Source of the DNA: Rheinheimera texasensis DSM 17496
Lineage (GTDB): Bacteria; Pseudomonadota; Gammaproteobacteria; Enterobacterales; Alteromonadaceae
Reading direction: 5' to 3'
Assembly: GCF_000711985.1 (NCBI RefSeq)
Contig: NZ_JONU01000007.1
Coordinates: 682,001-746,000 of the forward strand
DNA length: 64,000 nucleotides
The notes beneath the pieces were generated by a model that saw only the letters and a program-made list of their open reading frames with translations, had not been told where the DNA came from and did not search any database. The translations under genes were made by a program, and so were the position numbers. Shown piece after piece: positions 1 to 10,403 of this stretch (its first letter is position 1; each line of letters opens with the position of its first letter).

Positions 1-353
1 ATCATTTTGTACATCAGAGGAACGATACCCTGCTTAGTTCCTTCGATAGTACCAATTTGCTTGTCAAATGAAGCAAGTTGCGCATTTTGGTCGTTAACCA
101 GAGTGTTTACGTGGTCGTTGTAAACTTTCAGGTTTTCAGTCTGTTCAACCAGTGAGCGGTATTCCGCCAGCAGTTCCTGAGACTGATCATAAATGTTGTT
201 AATTTTTTCCTGAGAAGCTGCAGATGCTTTAGCAGCCTGGACACCGGTATTGGTGACTTCTGCGAGAGTCGTTGCTTGAGCAACGCCACCGAACATGAAA
301 GCACCAACGATTGCCGATGCGATCAGGTTTTTACGAATGTTATTGTTAGACAT
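1..353 (-). CDS. DUF3450 family protein, 5' part (runs off window)
   Basis: Partial gene: about 117 N-terminal residues are visible and the 3' end lies outside the window. The ATG at 353 follows a GGGAAC sequence. The protein opens with a Sec signal peptide (basic SNNNIRKN, hydrophobic core, cleavage near AQA-T around residue 28). A polar helical stretch follows that looks coiled-coil forming. This matches the DUF3450 family of periplasmic proteins, which in Alteromonadales and vibrios sits at the head of TonB2/TtpC-type ExbB-ExbD-TonB operons. Role in TonB energy transduction is inferred from family context only, since the downstream genes are not visible. Confidence 0.75.
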   Translation of the reverse strand, partial: MSNNNIRKNLIASAIVGAFMFGGVAQATTLAEVTNTGVQAAKASAASQEKINNIYDQSQELLAEYRSLVEQTENLKVYNDHVNTLVNDQNAQLASFDKQIGTIEGTKQGIVPLMYKM

Positions 354-447
354 AGTTCCCAACCAATAATTGCTGATTAACGTAACCTGTATTTTGAAGG
401 CCAAACTTGTAAAAAAGAATGACCTGGTTAGAGGGTAAACCGCCCGC

Positions 448-476
448 ATCATTGCAGCAAAACCAGTGGTTGTCAA
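448..476 (-). promoter_or_regulatory. Sigma-70-like promoter for the DUF3450 gene
   Basis: On the minus strand a perfect TTGACA -35 (471-476) is followed after 17 nt by AATGAT (448-453, 4 of 6 matches to TATAAT). It lies about 95 nt before the DUF3450 ATG. The rest of the 354-592 gap shows only a weak AT-rich inverted repeat (548-555 with 565-572) just past the fba stop. Confidence 0.5.
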
Positions 477-592
477 TATAACTACGACAGCCAGCCAGAC
501 CTGTTTCACCGCAATTTCCGCTTACAAATTTACCCTGAATGTGCCGCTTAAATTTCTGTCTTGAAAATTTAATAGAACATTCATTTTTCTGC

Positions 593-1657
593 TTATTTAA
601 TGTTCGGCGTTAATTTGCCCGAATCATATAACTTCACCATTTTCTCTAACGAAACGGCTTTGATTTTCGACCCCTGCCCGGCACAACCAAATGCCTGGTA
701 GCGGTCTTTACAGATCTCCATCATTGCTTTGACAGATTCCTGTAAATACTTGCGTGGATCAAACTCGGCCGGGTGCTGCGCCATAAAACGGCGAATTGCA
801 CCTGTCGACGCTAACCGCAAATCAGTATCAATGTTGATTTTGCGCACGCCAAATTTGATGCCTTGCTGAATTTGCTCGACCGGCACGCCATAAGTTTCCG
901 GGATGGCGCCACCGTATTCATTGATCACCGCCAGCCAGTCTTGTGGCACTGAGCTTGAGCCATGCATCACCAGATGAGTATCCGGAATACGGGCGTGGAT
1001 CGCTTTAATCCGGTCAATTGCCAGGATGTCGTCCGTCGGCGGGCGGCTGAATTTGTAAGCACCATGCGAAGTACCACAGGCAATCGCCAGCGCGTCAACA
1101 CCTGTTGCTTTGACAAACTGAGCAGCTTCTTCCGGATCAGTCAGCATCTGGTCATGGCTTAAAACACAATCAGCGCCGATACCATCTTCTTCGCCGGCAG
1201 CACCAGTTTCCAGCGAACCCAGACAACCTAACTCACCTTCGACTGAAACACCGCAGGCATGCGCCATTTCAACAACACGACGGGTTACATCGACGTTATA
1301 GTCGTAATCGGCCGGCGTTTTGCCATCAGCACGTAATGAACCATCCATCATCACCGACGAAAAACCCAGTTGAATCGACTGCTGGCACACGGCCGGTGAA
1401 GTGCCGTGATCCTGATGCATCACCACCGGGATATGTGGAAACTCTTCTACCGCAGCCAGAATCAAATGGCGCAGGAATGGCGCGCCGGCATATTTGCGGG
1501 CACCGGCCGACGCCTGCACAATCACCGGGCTGTCGGTTGCATCGGCAGCCAGCATAATCGCGCGCATTTGTTCAAGATTGTTGACGTTGAATGCAGGGAC
1601 GCCGTAACCAAATTCTGCAGCGTGATCCAACATCTGACGTAACGAGATAAGAGCCAT
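593..1657 (-). CDS. fba: Class II fructose-bisphosphate aldolase (Calvin-cycle subtype)
   Basis: Fructose-1,6-bisphosphate aldolase, cytosolic: reversible cleavage to glyceraldehyde-3-phosphate and dihydroxyacetone phosphate. The 354-residue sequence has the class II zinc site, with HQDHG at about residues 81-85, an EGELG motif and a C-terminal INIDTD segment. The N-terminus and length resemble the CbbA-like 'Calvin cycle' subtype more than E. coli FbaA; that subtype is common in non-photosynthetic gammaproteobacteria and does not imply carbon fixation. Start ATG has a GAGGA Shine-Dalgarno 5 nt upstream. It is the last gene of tkt-epd-pgk-fba, 131 nt after pgk. Confidence 0.96.
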   Translation of the reverse strand: MALISLRQMLDHAAEFGYGVPAFNVNNLEQMRAIMLAADATDSPVIVQASAGARKYAGAPFLRHLILAAVEEFPHIPVVMHQDHGTSPAVCQQSIQLGFSSVMMDGSLRADGKTPADYDYNVDVTRRVVEMAHACGVSVEGELGCLGSLETGAAGEEDGIGADCVLSHDQMLTDPEEAAQFVKATGVDALAIACGTSHGAYKFSRPPTDDILAIDRIKAIHARIPDTHLVMHGSSSVPQDWLAVINEYGGAIPETYGVPVEQIQQGIKFGVRKINIDTDLRLASTGAIRRFMAQHPAEFDPRKYLQESVKAMMEICKDRYQAFGCAGQGSKIKAVSLEKMVKLYDSGKLTPNIK

Positions 1658-1702
1658 GAAATCCTCACTTTTTGTAGGGTAGGTTCAGAGCTGCCACCGA
1701 AC

Positions 1703-1720
1703 CCGGCGCTTTTGCGCCGG
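1703..1720 (-). other. Stable hairpin in the pgk-fba intercistronic gap
   Basis: CCGGCGC pairs perfectly with GCGCCGG across a four-base loop, inside the 131-nt spacer between pgk and fba. There is no U-tract after the stem on the transcribed strand, so it is not a standard intrinsic terminator. An mRNA processing or stabilising role is an inference. Confidence 0.5.
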
Positions 1721-1788
1721 CTTTGCCGGTCAGAATCTGCCGGCTTATTAAGATGTTTCGGCGAACAGACTGTTTTATAACATCATTT

Positions 1789-2970
1789 TTACGCGGTTTT
1801 GCCGCGTTGTTCAAGAATTTCAACTGCTGGCAAGGTTTTTCCCTCTAAAAACTCAAGGAAAGCACCGCCACCGGTAGAAATATAGGAGATCTGGTCAGCA
1901 ACGTTATACTTATCAATTGCTGCCAGCGTATCGCCGCCACCGGCAATACTGAAGGCATCACTTTGCGCAATGGCTTCTGCAATGGCTTTGGTACCGGCTT
2001 CAAACTGGGCAAATTCAAATACACCAACCGGGCCGTTCCAGACGATAGTGCCCGCTGACTTTAAGATCTCAACCAGTGCCGCGGTGCTGTCAGGTCCGAT
2101 ATCGAAAATCATATCGTCTGCTGCAATATCACCAACTGCTTTCAGGTTTGCCGGCGTGTCCTCAGCAAAGGCTTTACCGGTCACCACATCAGTCGGCACC
2201 GGAATATTGCCGCCATTGGCTTTGGCAGCAGACATCAGGCGCTGAGCTTCGGGAATTAAATCAGCTTCATATAACGATTTGCCGACTGTTGCACCAGTTG
2301 CCGCAATAAAGGTATTGGCAATACCACCACCAACAACCAGCTGATCAACGATACCAGACAGCGATTCCAGCACAGTCAGTTTAGTCGACACCTTAGATCC
2401 GCCGACAATTGCGACCAGTGGCCGTTTTGGATTTTTCAGCGCCGCAGCTAAAGCTTCAAGCTCAGCCGCCAATAACGGGCCGGCACAAGCAACAGGCGCG
2501 AATTTCGCCACGCCGTGTGTGGTTGCCTGAGCGCGGTGTGCGGTGCCAAATGCATCCATCACAAATACATCACACAGTGCAGCTAACTGCTTTGACAGCG
2601 TCTCGTCATTTTTGCCTTCGCCTTTGTTAAAGCGCACGTTTTCAAACACCACCACTTCGCCAGCAGCGACTTCAACACCGTGCAAGTAGTCTTTTGCCAG
2701 CCGGACCGGCGCTTTTAATGCGTTTTTCAGGTAATCAACCACCGGCTGCATCGAGAATTCTTCTGCATAAACGCCTTCTTCCGGCCGTCCCAAATGCGAA
2801 CAAACCATGACTTTGGCACCCTTGCTGAGCGCCAGTTCAATGGTTGGCAGCGCTGCACGCAGACGCGCGTCTGAAGTCACCACGCCGTTTTTCACTGGTA
2901 CGTTTAAATCTTCGCGGATCAGCACGCGTTTGCCGGCTAAATCTAAATCAGCCATTTTGATCACGGACAT
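1789..2970 (-). CDS. pgk: Phosphoglycerate kinase
   Basis: Transfers phosphate from 1,3-bisphosphoglycerate to ADP (glycolysis) or the reverse in gluconeogenesis; cytosolic monomer. 393 residues, with the N-terminal substrate-binding LNVP segment, the central GGxKVSTK motif and the C-terminal nucleotide-binding GGGDT. Two ATGs lie 6 nt apart; the AAGGAG Shine-Dalgarno directly abuts the first, so the second (2970) is chosen. This gives the N-terminus [16 protein letters not shown], as in E. coli Pgk. The order epd-pgk-fba is the usual enterobacterial/Alteromonadales arrangement, with 47 nt between epd and pgk. Confidence 0.96.
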   Translation of the reverse strand: MSVIKMADLDLAGKRVLIREDLNVPVKNGVVTSDARLRAALPTIELALSKGAKVMVCSHLGRPEEGVYAEEFSMQPVVDYLKNALKAPVRLAKDYLHGVEVAAGEVVVFENVRFNKGEGKNDETLSKQLAALCDVFVMDAFGTAHRAQATTHGVAKFAPVACAGPLLAAELEALAAALKNPKRPLVAIVGGSKVSTKLTVLESLSGIVDQLVVGGGIANTFIAATGATVGKSLYEADLIPEAQRLMSAAKANGGNIPVPTDVVTGKAFAEDTPANLKAVGDIAADDMIFDIGPDSTAALVEILKSAGTIVWNGPVGVFEFAQFEAGTKAIAEAIAQSDAFSIAGGGDTLAAIDKYNVADQISYISTGGGAFLEFLEGKTLPAVEILEQRGKTA

Positions 2971-3017
2971 GTCCATCTCCTTCTGTTGATTTTTATTACT
3001 TTAATACTTTGATTCGG

Positions 3018-4028
3018 TTATTTTGCCTGCATCATGGCACGGGCTGTATCGATCATCCGGTTGGCAAAACCCCATTCGTTGTCACACCAGACCAGACACT
3101 TCACCAAGCGTTTATGGCTGACGCGGGTTTGCGAGCCATCCACAATGCAGGAATGCGGGTCATGGTTAAAATCCACCGACACTAAGGGTTCCTCGGTGTA
3201 GTCGAGAATACCGGGCAAATCAGGCCGAGCTTGTTGCAGCACCTGGTTGACTGCGTCGACTGTGACGTCCTGATGTAAAGTCACAGATAGATCCATCGCT
3301 GTGACATTCAGAGTCGGCACCCTGACCGCGATAGCTTCAAAGCGGCCAGCCAGATGCGGCATGATGCGTTCAATACCCCGGGCGAGTTTGGTGTCCACCG
3401 GAATAATGGATTCACTGGCCGCCCGGGTGCGACGTAAGTCCGGATGATAAGCGTCAATCACCTGCTGGTCATGCATAGAGGCGTGAATGGTGGTGATGGT
3501 GCCGCTTTCCACACCAAAGGTTTTATCCAGCACACTGAGGACCGGCACGATGCAGTTCGTGGTGCAGGAGCCGGCAGAGACCACCCGCATGGTTGCATTC
3601 AATTGCTGATGGTTGACGCCGTAAATCACCGTCGCGTCGATGTCGGCACCCGCCGGATGCGAAAACAGCACCTTCCCAGCGCCGGCTTCCAAATGTTTCA
3701 TCGCATCAGCACGAGAGCCAAATACGCCGGTACATTCCAGCACTAAATCAACCTGAAGTTGTTGCCAGGGCAATAAAGCCGGTTCTGGCTGATGTAGCAG
3801 TTGGATACTCTGCCCACCGACGATTAACTGTTCGCCTTGTAAAGTGACTTCAGTCGCAAACCGGCCATGGCTGGAATCATATTTTAATAAATGCGCAATA
3901 CCGCGGGCTTCGGCCAATTCATTGATGGCGACAACCTGCACTTCGTCTTGTAAATGCTGTTCAAAAATGGCGCGGACAATACTGCGGCCGATTCGGCCAA
4001 ACCCATTGATCGCAATCCGGATTGTCAT
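3018..4028 (-). CDS. epd: D-erythrose-4-phosphate dehydrogenase
   Basis: NAD-dependent oxidation of erythrose-4-phosphate to 4-phosphoerythronate, the entry step to pyridoxal phosphate synthesis. The protein is GAPDH-like: Rossmann motif GFGRIGR near residues 9-15 and nucleophile Cys155 in SCTTNC. It is called Epd rather than GAPDH because of Epd-type segments ([32 protein letters not shown]) and because it lies between tkt and pgk. The 336 residues match the E. coli Epd length. tkt upstream makes erythrose-4-phosphate, so the neighbours form a coherent route. Confidence 0.93.
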   Translation of the reverse strand: MTIRIAINGFGRIGRSIVRAIFEQHLQDEVQVVAINELAEARGIAHLLKYDSSHGRFATEVTLQGEQLIVGGQSIQLLHQPEPALLPWQQLQVDLVLECTGVFGSRADAMKHLEAGAGKVLFSHPAGADIDATVIYGVNHQQLNATMRVVSAGSCTTNCIVPVLSVLDKTFGVESGTITTIHASMHDQQVIDAYHPDLRRTRAASESIIPVDTKLARGIERIMPHLAGRFEAIAVRVPTLNVTAMDLSVTLHQDVTVDAVNQVLQQARPDLPGILDYTEEPLVSVDFNHDPHSCIVDGSQTRVSHKRLVKCLVWCDNEWGFANRMIDTARAMMQAK

Positions 4029-4105
4029 GAGCGCTATTACCTGTCTGACCTGTCACCAAGTTAAACAAAAGGGGCTCCAGGCCCCTTTTGCATTCAAAGT
4101 ACCAC

Positions 4106-6103
4106 TTACGCCAATAGCTGTTCTGCCGCTTCCACCACAGCAGCTGTGGTGATACCGAAGTATTCAAATAACTGCTCGGCCGGGGCTGATTCACCAAAGC
4201 TGGTCATGCCGATAATTTTACCGTTCAAACCAACATATTTATACCAGCTGTCAACGATACAGGCTTCAACCGCCACGCGTTTTGTTACGGCAGCCGGCAA
4301 AACGGCTTCGCGATAAGCGGCATCCTGCGCGTCGAACACGTCAGTCGATGGCATAGAAACCACCCGAACTTTACGGCCGCTGTCAGTGAGTTTTGCTGCA
4401 GCCTGCACTGCCAGTTCCACTTCTGAACCAGTCGCGATGATGATTAAGTCCGGTGTACCGGCACTGTCTTTCAACACATAGCCACCGCGGCGAATCGCAG
4501 CAACTTGCTCGTCGGTACGGGCTTGCTGTGCCAAATTCTGCCGGGTGAAAATCAGCGTGGTTGGGCCTTCGGTGCGTTCAATTGCCGCCTGCCAGGCCAC
4601 TGCCGATTCCACCTGATCACAAGGGCGCCAGTTCATCAGATTTGGCGTCACGCGTAATGATGCCAGCTGCTCAACCGGCTGGTGCGTTGGACCGTCTTCA
4701 CCGAGACCAATCGAATCGTGAGTGTAAACAAAAATCACCCGTTGCTTCATCAGCGCGGCCATCCGCACTGCGTTGCGGGCATATTCCATAAACATCAGGA
4801 AAGTCGCACCGTATGGCACAAAACCACCGTGCAGCGCGATACCGTTCATGATGGCTGACATGCCGAATTCACGGACGCCGTAATATAAATAGTTGCCGCT
4901 GGCGTCTTCCGCACTGATGCCTTTAGAACCAGACCAGATAGTCAGGTTCGAACCGGCCAAATCAGCCGAACCACCCAGTAATTCAGGCAGTAACGGGCCA
5001 TAAGCATTTAAGGCATTTTGTGAAGCCTTGCGGCTCGCGATGGCAGCCGGTGTTGCCTGTAATTTTGCGATATAAGCATCTGAATCTGCTTTCCAGTTAG
5101 CTGGCAATTCACCGCTTAAACGGCGTTTTAATTCAGCAGCAAGATCAGGGTGCGCACTGGCATAAGCGGCAAACTGCTCATTCCAGCTTTGCTGTAATGC
5201 ACCGCCTTTGGATTTGCCATCCCATGCCGCGTAGATATCAGCCGGCACTTCAAATGGTGCATGCGGCCATTGCAGGAATTCACGCGAAGCGGCGATTTCT
5301 GCATCGCCCAGTGGCGCACCGTGGCATTCATGGCTGCCTGATTTATTCGGCGAGCCGTAACCGATGATGGTTTTGCAGCAAATCAGTGTGGGTTTGCCGG
5401 TCTCAGCCTGAGCCGCCTGAATCGCCGCAGCCACCGCTTGTGCATCATGGCCATCTACGCCGGCGATGACATGCCAACCATAGGCTTCAAAACGAGCTGG
5501 CGTGTTATCGGTAAACCAGCCTTCAACATGGCCGTCAATCGAGATGCCATTGTCGTCCCAGAAGGCGATGAGTTTACCCAGGCCTAAAGTGCCAGCCAAT
5601 GAGCAGGCTTCATGCGAAATGCCTTCCATCAGGCAGCCGTCACCAAGGAACGCATAGGTATAGTGATCGATAATGGCGTGGCCTGGCTGGTTAAACTGCG
5701 CAGCCAGTGCTTTTTCGGCAATCGCCATGCCGACCGCATTGGTGATGCCCTGCCCTAATGGGCCTGTGGTAGTTTCTACACCCGGCGCATAACCATATTC
5801 CGGATGGCCTGGTGTGCGAGAATGCAATTGACGGAATTGTTTTAAATCGTCGATGGACAGGTCGTAGCCAGACAAATGCAACAGCGAATACAACAACATC
5901 GAGCCATGGCCATTGGACAGCACAAACCGGTCACGGTTTGCCCATTGCGGATCCTGTGGATTGTGCTTTAAAAAATCACGCCATAATACTTCGGCGATAT
6001 CCGCCATGCCCATTGGGGCGCCCGGGTGGCCTGATTTGGCTTTTTGCACTGCATCCATACTTAAAGCGCGGATGGCGTTGGCGAGTTGTTTGCGGGACAG
6101 CAT
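4106..6103 (-). CDS. tkt: Transketolase
   Basis: Thiamine-diphosphate enzyme of the pentose phosphate pathway that moves two-carbon units between ketose and aldose phosphates. 665 residues, close to E. coli TktA (663). The TPP/Mg motif starts at GDGCLMEG (about 154-161), and the central pyrimidine-binding domain carries the conserved [11 protein letters not shown] stretch. The start at 6103 has GGAG 5 nt upstream and gives [15 protein letters not shown], the family N-terminus; an open frame extending about 34 codons further has no family support. First gene of the tkt-epd-pgk-fba operon, divergent from metK. Confidence 0.96.
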   Translation of the reverse strand: MLSRKQLANAIRALSMDAVQKAKSGHPGAPMGMADIAEVLWRDFLKHNPQDPQWANRDRFVLSNGHGSMLLYSLLHLSGYDLSIDDLKQFRQLHSRTPGHPEYGYAPGVETTTGPLGQGITNAVGMAIAEKALAAQFNQPGHAIIDHYTYAFLGDGCLMEGISHEACSLAGTLGLGKLIAFWDDNGISIDGHVEGWFTDNTPARFEAYGWHVIAGVDGHDAQAVAAAIQAAQAETGKPTLICCKTIIGYGSPNKSGSHECHGAPLGDAEIAASREFLQWPHAPFEVPADIYAAWDGKSKGGALQQSWNEQFAAYASAHPDLAAELKRRLSGELPANWKADSDAYIAKLQATPAAIASRKASQNALNAYGPLLPELLGGSADLAGSNLTIWSGSKGISAEDASGNYLYYGVREFGMSAIMNGIALHGGFVPYGATFLMFMEYARNAVRMAALMKQRVIFVYTHDSIGLGEDGPTHQPVEQLASLRVTPNLMNWRPCDQVESAVAWQAAIERTEGPTTLIFTRQNLAQQARTDEQVAAIRRGGYVLKDSAGTPDLIIIATGSEVELAVQAAAKLTDSGRKVRVVSMPSTDVFDAQDAAYREAVLPAAVTKRVAVEACIVDSWYKYVGLNGKIIGMTSFGESAPAEQLFEYFGITTAAVVEAAEQLLA

Positions 6104-6177
6104 TGTCACTCCTGCTACTGAATTATCGGAATCATATCCAAGTGGTTTTTTATGTTGCCTGTATCGCTTCGGATGGC

Positions 6178-6205
6178 GTGATACTGTTTTTTGATAAACA
6201 GGCAA
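6178..6205 (-). promoter_or_regulatory. Candidate tkt operon promoter
   Basis: TTGCCT (-35, 6200-6205) and TATCAC (-10, 6178-6183) on the minus strand are separated by 16 nt, about 75 nt before the tkt ATG. Each hexamer matches consensus at four positions, so this is tentative. Confidence 0.3.
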
Positions 6206-6354
6206 ATTTATTTTACGCGTCGCATCGGTTCGACGTTATTTTCCCAGACCATGCCCCCCTTGGCAATGAATAAAACCGGATCCATGCTGTTTGCCTTAAG
6301 TTTTGATCCGTTCATCCGATACACCGTACTGTCCTGTTTGGAAAACAGATAGAA

Positions 6355-6407
6355 AGACGTCCGGGCGGCAAAAAACTATGGCAAACTGCCATTTGTTTCT
6401 CTAGAAT
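6355..6407 (+). promoter_or_regulatory. Candidate metK promoter with inverted repeat and Met-box-like site
   Basis: A TAGAAT -10 (6402-6407) lies about 60 nt before metK. The -35 position is poor (TGGCAA) but is covered by a perfect inverted repeat ATGGCA-AAC-TGCCAT (6378-6392), which could be an activator or repressor site. Upstream, AGACGTCC (6355-6362) matches 7 of 8 bases of the MetJ box AGACGTCT, but its flanking octamers match poorly. The promoter call is inference from spacing and sequence only. Confidence 0.3.
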
Positions 6408-6467
6408 ACGCAGCCCAATTTTCCGGCGCCTGGCGCTTTAACAACCAACCCATTGGAATAAGTTAGA

Positions 6468-7619
6468 ATGGCACAACACATTTTTACCTCTGAGTCAGTT
6501 TCTGAAGGACATCCGGATAAAATCGCCGACCAAATCTCTGATGCGGTGTTGGATGCCATCCTGGAACAGGACCCGAAAGCCCGTGTCGCCTGTGAAACCT
6601 TCGTCAAAACCGGCATGGTGCTGGTCGGTGGCGAAATCACAACTTCTGCCTGGGTCGATATTGAAGAACTAACCCGTAGCACTATCCGTGAAATCGGTTA
6701 TGTGCATTCTGATATGGGCTTTGATGCCAATTCCTGCGCTGTGTTAAGCGCCATCGGTAAACAATCTCCGGATATCAACCAGGGTGTTGATAAAAAAGAC
6801 CCGAAGGATCAAGGCGCCGGCGACCAGGGTTTAATGTTTGGCTACGCCAGCAATGAAACTGACGTGCTGATGCCAGCACCAATCACTTATTCTCACCGTC
6901 TGGTACAACAACAAGCCAAAGTGCGTAAAGACGGCACCCTGCCATGGTTACGTCCGGACGCCAAATCTCAGCTGTCTTTCATTTACGAAAACGGCAAACC
7001 AGTCGGTATCGACGCCGTGGTGTTATCCACTCAGCATTGCGACACCATTTCTACGGAAGACCTGCGCGAAGCGGTGATGGAACACATCATCAAGCCAGTG
7101 CTGCCGGCGGAATGGCTGCGTCAAAGCACTAAGTTTTTCATCAACCCGACGGGCCGTTTTGTCATCGGTGGCCCAATGGGCGATTGTGGTCTGACCGGCC
7201 GTAAAATCATCGTTGACAGCTATGGCGGCATGGCCCGCCACGGCGGTGGTGCGTTCTCCGGTAAAGATCCATCAAAAGTTGACCGCTCAGCCGCTTATGC
7301 AGCGCGTTATGTGGCGAAAAACATCGTCGCAGCGGGCTTAGCTGAGCGCTGTGAAATTCAGGTGTCTTACGCTATCGGCGTGGCAGAACCGACTTCAATC
7401 AGCGTCGAGACTTTTGGTACCAGCAAATTGTCTGAAGATCAGCTGATTAAGCTTATCCGCGCGCATTTTGACCTGCGTCCGGCTGGCCTGATTGCGATGC
7501 TTGACCTCGAGCGTCCAATCTACAAGGCGACAGCGGCTTATGGCCACTTCGGCCGTAACGAATTCCCTTGGGAGCAGACCAACAAAGCCGCGGCACTGCG
7601 CGCTGACGCCGGTCTGTAA
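6468..7619 (+). CDS. metK: S-adenosylmethionine synthetase
   Basis: Makes S-adenosylmethionine from methionine and ATP; cytosolic tetramer requiring Mg2+ and K+. 383 residues (E. coli 384). Signature motifs are [13 protein letters not shown] (about 14-26), the ATP-site GAGDQG (116-121) and the phosphate loop [19 protein letters not shown]. The start is the only one giving the conserved N-terminus [18 protein letters not shown]; its Shine-Dalgarno is weak (GGAATAAG). A perfect-stem terminator closes the transcription unit 15 nt after the stop. Confidence 0.97.
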   Translation: MAQHIFTSESVSEGHPDKIADQISDAVLDAILEQDPKARVACETFVKTGMVLVGGEITTSAWVDIEELTRSTIREIGYVHSDMGFDANSCAVLSAIGKQSPDINQGVDKKDPKDQGAGDQGLMFGYASNETDVLMPAPITYSHRLVQQQAKVRKDGTLPWLRPDAKSQLSFIYENGKPVGIDAVVLSTQHCDTISTEDLREAVMEHIIKPVLPAEWLRQSTKFFINPTGRFVIGGPMGDCGLTGRKIIVDSYGGMARHGGGAFSGKDPSKVDRSAAYAARYVAKNIVAAGLAERCEIQVSYAIGVAEPTSISVETFGTSKLSEDQLIKLIRAHFDLRPAGLIAMLDLERPIYKATAAYGHFGRNEFPWEQTNKAAALRADAGL

Positions 7620-7633
7620 TAACACCGGATGAG

Positions 7634-7664
7634 ACAAAGGGAGCTGCGGCTCCCTTTGTTTTTT
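7634..7664 (+). terminator. Intrinsic terminator of metK
   Basis: ACAAAGGGAGC pairs perfectly with GCTCCCTTTGT across a four-base loop and is followed by six T residues. Confidence 0.9.
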
Positions 7665-7758
7665 CAGTCACCGACTGATTACATCTAAGGTTTTTCCTGA
7701 TTGCTATCTGCCCTTTTAAACTTTTATAACAAGGCACAAATTAAAATAAGGAAACTCT

Positions 7759-9315
7759 ATGTCTACCGAAACGACCAAACCCTGGTTGCAGCGCAGTCTG
7801 GATGCGATTGAACGCGCCGGCAACAAGCTACCCGACCCTGCTGTGTTATTCGCTCTGTTTATGCTCGCGGTCTGGCTGATTTCCTGGGCCTTGTCCGGCG
7901 TGCAATTCAGCGAAATCGATCCGCGTACCGGTAAACCAATCGTTATCGTCGATTTATTAGATGGTGCAGCACTCACCACCTTCATGAGCAAGATGGTTGC
8001 TACCTTTGTGAATTTCCCGCCGCTTGGCGTGGTGCTGGTCGCGATGCTGGGTCTCGGCGTTGCCGAACACACTGGTTTTATCAATGCCGGCCTGCGCTCC
8101 ATTTTAAATGTCACACCAAAAATGTTGCTGACGCCGGTGTTAATTGCCGTGGGCATTTTAAGCCATGTCGCGGTCGATGCCGGTTATGTGCTGGTCATTC
8201 CGCTTGGTGCAGTGATTTTCTACGCCGCCGGCCGCCATCCGCTCGCTGGTATCGCCGCCGCTTTTGCCGGCGTGTCTGGTGGTTTTTCTGCCAGTTTGTT
8301 TGTCCCCTCCAGCTTAGACCCAATGCTGGCTGGCCTGACTCAGGCCGCCGCACGTTTATCGGCTCATCCGGCAGCTGCGGAAATGACGATTAACCCACTG
8401 AATAACTTCTTTTTCACCAGCGCTTCTGCCGCTTTAATCATCTTGGTGGGCTGGTTCCTGACCGACAAAGTGATAGAACCACGGCTGAAGAGCACCCAGG
8501 TAGACGGCGACCCTGCGAGTCTGCCGAAGCTGGATGCACTCACGGATGCTGAGCGCAAAGGCCTGCGCTACGCCACTTTGTCGATGCTGGTGTCGGGTTT
8601 ATTGCTGATGTGGTCAGCATCAGGTGCAGATTCCGCCTGGCGCGGCACGGACGGCCTGTTAACCAGCGCGACTGCGCCGCTGATGCAGTCGATTGTCGGC
8701 ATTATCTTTGTGTTTTTCTTAATTCCGGGAGTGGTCTACGGCTATGCCTCGGGCTCGGCGAAAAATCACCGCGCTATCGTGCAAGGCATGAGTAAAGCCA
8801 TGTCCGGTATGGGTTATTACATCGTGATGGCGTTTTTCTGTGCCCAGTTTATTTATGCCTTTGGCCAGTCGAACCTCGGCGCTTTACTGGCAATTAAAGG
8901 CGCATTGGCACTGAAAGAGCTGGCGTTGCCACTTGGGGTGACGCTGGTTGGTATTGTGTTGCTGACCGCGTCAGTGAATCTGCTGGTCGGTTCTGCCTCA
9001 GCAAAATGGGCCCTGATTGGCGCTATTATGGTGCCGATGTTGATGGAGCTGGGCGTATCGCCGGATTTAACGCAAGCTGCATATCGGGTTGGTGATTCTT
9101 CTACCAACATCATCACGCCGTTGATGCCGTATTTCCCGCTGATTGTGGTGTTCTGCCAAAAGTATGTGAAATCCACCGGTATTGGCACACTCATCGCACT
9201 GATGTTGCCGTTTTCGGTCTGCTTCCTGGTGCTGTGGAGCGCCTTCCTGTTGCTGTACTGGGCCTTGGGTATTCCGCTTGGCATCGGTGCACATTACACC
9301 TTCCCTGCTCTGTAA
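7759..9315 (+). CDS. AbgT-family transporter
   Basis: Polytopic inner-membrane protein of 518 residues with roughly a dozen hydrophobic segments. It belongs to the AbgT family, named for E. coli p-aminobenzoyl-glutamate uptake; some relatives export sulfonamides as an antimetabolite pump. The N-terminus has the family pattern (GNKLPDP, then LGVGVAEHTGF-like and VDAGYV segments), and the C-terminal half carries GDSSTNIITPLMPYF, a conserved AbgT segment. Start ATG is preceded by AAGGAAA. It stands alone between metK and the ABC exporter, with no abgA/abgB hydrolase beside it, so the substrate cannot be told from context. Confidence 0.88.
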   Translation: MSTETTKPWLQRSLDAIERAGNKLPDPAVLFALFMLAVWLISWALSGVQFSEIDPRTGKPIVIVDLLDGAALTTFMSKMVATFVNFPPLGVVLVAMLGLGVAEHTGFINAGLRSILNVTPKMLLTPVLIAVGILSHVAVDAGYVLVIPLGAVIFYAAGRHPLAGIAAAFAGVSGGFSASLFVPSSLDPMLAGLTQAAARLSAHPAAAEMTINPLNNFFFTSASAALIILVGWFLTDKVIEPRLKSTQVDGDPASLPKLDALTDAERKGLRYATLSMLVSGLLLMWSASGADSAWRGTDGLLTSATAPLMQSIVGIIFVFFLIPGVVYGYASGSAKNHRAIVQGMSKAMSGMGYYIVMAFFCAQFIYAFGQSNLGALLAIKGALALKELALPLGVTLVGIVLLTASVNLLVGSASAKWALIGAIMVPMLMELGVSPDLTQAAYRVGDSSTNIITPLMPYFPLIVVFCQKYVKSTGIGTLIALMLPFSVCFLVLWSAFLLLYWALGIPLGIGAHYTFPAL

Positions 9316-9320
9316 TAAAA

Positions 9321-9355
9321 AACGCCTGAAAAGCACAGCGTGCTTTTCAGGCGTT
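9321..9355. terminator. Bidirectional terminator between abgT-like gene and ABC permease
   Basis: A perfect 16-bp stem (9321-9336 with 9340-9355) and three-base loop lies between convergent genes. The minus-strand side ends in a run of six T, the plus-strand side in a shorter TTTC. It therefore probably serves the ABC exporter best and the transporter gene as well. Confidence 0.9.
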
Positions 9356-9377
9356 TCATTCATCAGATCGCTAAGAA

Positions 9378-10403
9378 TTATCGCCCGTCACCGGCCCAGC
9401 GGAACAACGCCGCTGCTGCCGTTAAAAACGCCAGACTCATCGCCGCCATCACCCCAAGTTGCATGCTAACATCGACAAAACCTGCGCCATCAAGCATCAC
9501 AGCCCGTGCAGCGCTGACCAGATGTGTCAGCGGGAATAATTGCGCAAACCACTGGACCGCTTCTGGCGCACCTTCGAGGCTAAACCAGACACCGGACAAA
9601 ATCATCATCGGCCAGCTGGTCATATTGAGTAAGCCCCCGGTCAGCTCTTCACTTTGCAGCCGGCTGGCAATTAACAGCGCCAAAGCAATCATCGACAATG
9701 CGCCGAGCGCCGCCACCAGTAGCAGCAAAACATAGCTGCCCAGCATCATCAGGCCGAATAGCTGCTGACAACTGACAAACACCACACCGGCGATGACTAA
9801 AACGATGACCAGCCGCGAAATAACCTGAGCACCAACAAACTCCAGCGCTGTTAATGGCGTCGCCTGCAGGCGCTTAAGCACTGAATTTTTGCGGTAGCGC
9901 ACCAGCACATAACCGACACCAAATAAACAGGAAAACATCATGTTCATGCCCAAAATACCCGGCAAGACAAAATCGACATAACGGATGGCCTGACCAGTCA
10001 CTTCCTCGCGCGTGGCTCCCGGCCACTGCTGCAGCAGGATTTTTTCCACCAAATAGCCTTTGGCTGAATCCGGATTCACCACATAGCGGTTTGCGGCAAG
10101 GTCCAGCACCAAATCTATCTGGTGATGCGCCAGCCGCTGTTTCGCCAGCGCTTCGGTCTGATAAGGCACAAACTCGACAAAGCGGGTGGCTAGCAGCGGA
10201 TGCTGAGTTTTGTCCAGCACCGCGCTTTGCTGCAACACCCCGACTTTATATTCGGCTTTTGGCTCGCCGGAGAAAACAAAAGCAAAACCGGCCACCAGTA
10301 AAAACGGAAACAATAAGTTCCAGCCGAGTGCCGCGCGGTCGCGCCAGAACTCCAGATTGCGCGCCTTTAGCACCGCGATAAAACGTCTGAAACTGAACAT
10401 CAT
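9378..10403 (-). CDS. ABC-2 type export permease
   Basis: Membrane subunit of an ABC exporter, 341 residues. An N-terminal transmembrane anchor (about 26-45) is followed by a periplasmic domain of about 130 residues. Five or six closely spaced C-terminal transmembrane helices follow, the ABC2_membrane_3/NodJ-like arrangement. The start overlaps the ATPase stop by four bases (ATGA), so the two are translationally coupled. Substrate is not evident; relatives export drugs, lipids or polyketides. The convergent hairpin at 9321 ends the unit. Confidence 0.85.
   Translation of the reverse strand: MMFSFRRFIAVLKARNLEFWRDRAALGWNLLFPFLLVAGFAFVFSGEPKAEYKVGVLQQSAVLDKTQHPLLATRFVEFVPYQTEALAKQRLAHHQIDLVLDLAANRYVVNPDSAKGYLVEKILLQQWPGATREEVTGQAIRYVDFVLPGILGMNMMFSCLFGVGYVLVRYRKNSVLKRLQATPLTALEFVGAQVISRLVIVLVIAGVVFVSCQQLFGLMMLGSYVLLLLVAALGALSMIALALLIASRLQSEELTGGLLNMTSWPMMILSGVWFSLEGAPEAVQWFAQLFPLTHLVSAARAVMLDGAGFVDVSMQLGVMAAMSLAFLTAAAALFRWAGDGR

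Larger units (their letters stand above)
6104..6467. other. Divergent tkt/metK intergenic region
   Basis: 364 nt without a gene. It holds a candidate tkt promoter on the minus strand (6178-6205) and a candidate metK promoter and operator on the plus strand (6355-6407). There is also a short inverted repeat CTGTTT/AAACAG around 6184-6201, inside the tkt promoter spacer. I see no small reading frame with a ribosome-binding site and no recognisable SAM riboswitch. Confidence 0.6.

Noticed and set aside
6104-6205. Upstream extension of tkt by 34 codons
   Set aside because: It gives a basic tail absent from transketolases; the internal ATG at 6103 has a good Shine-Dalgarno and the family N-terminus.
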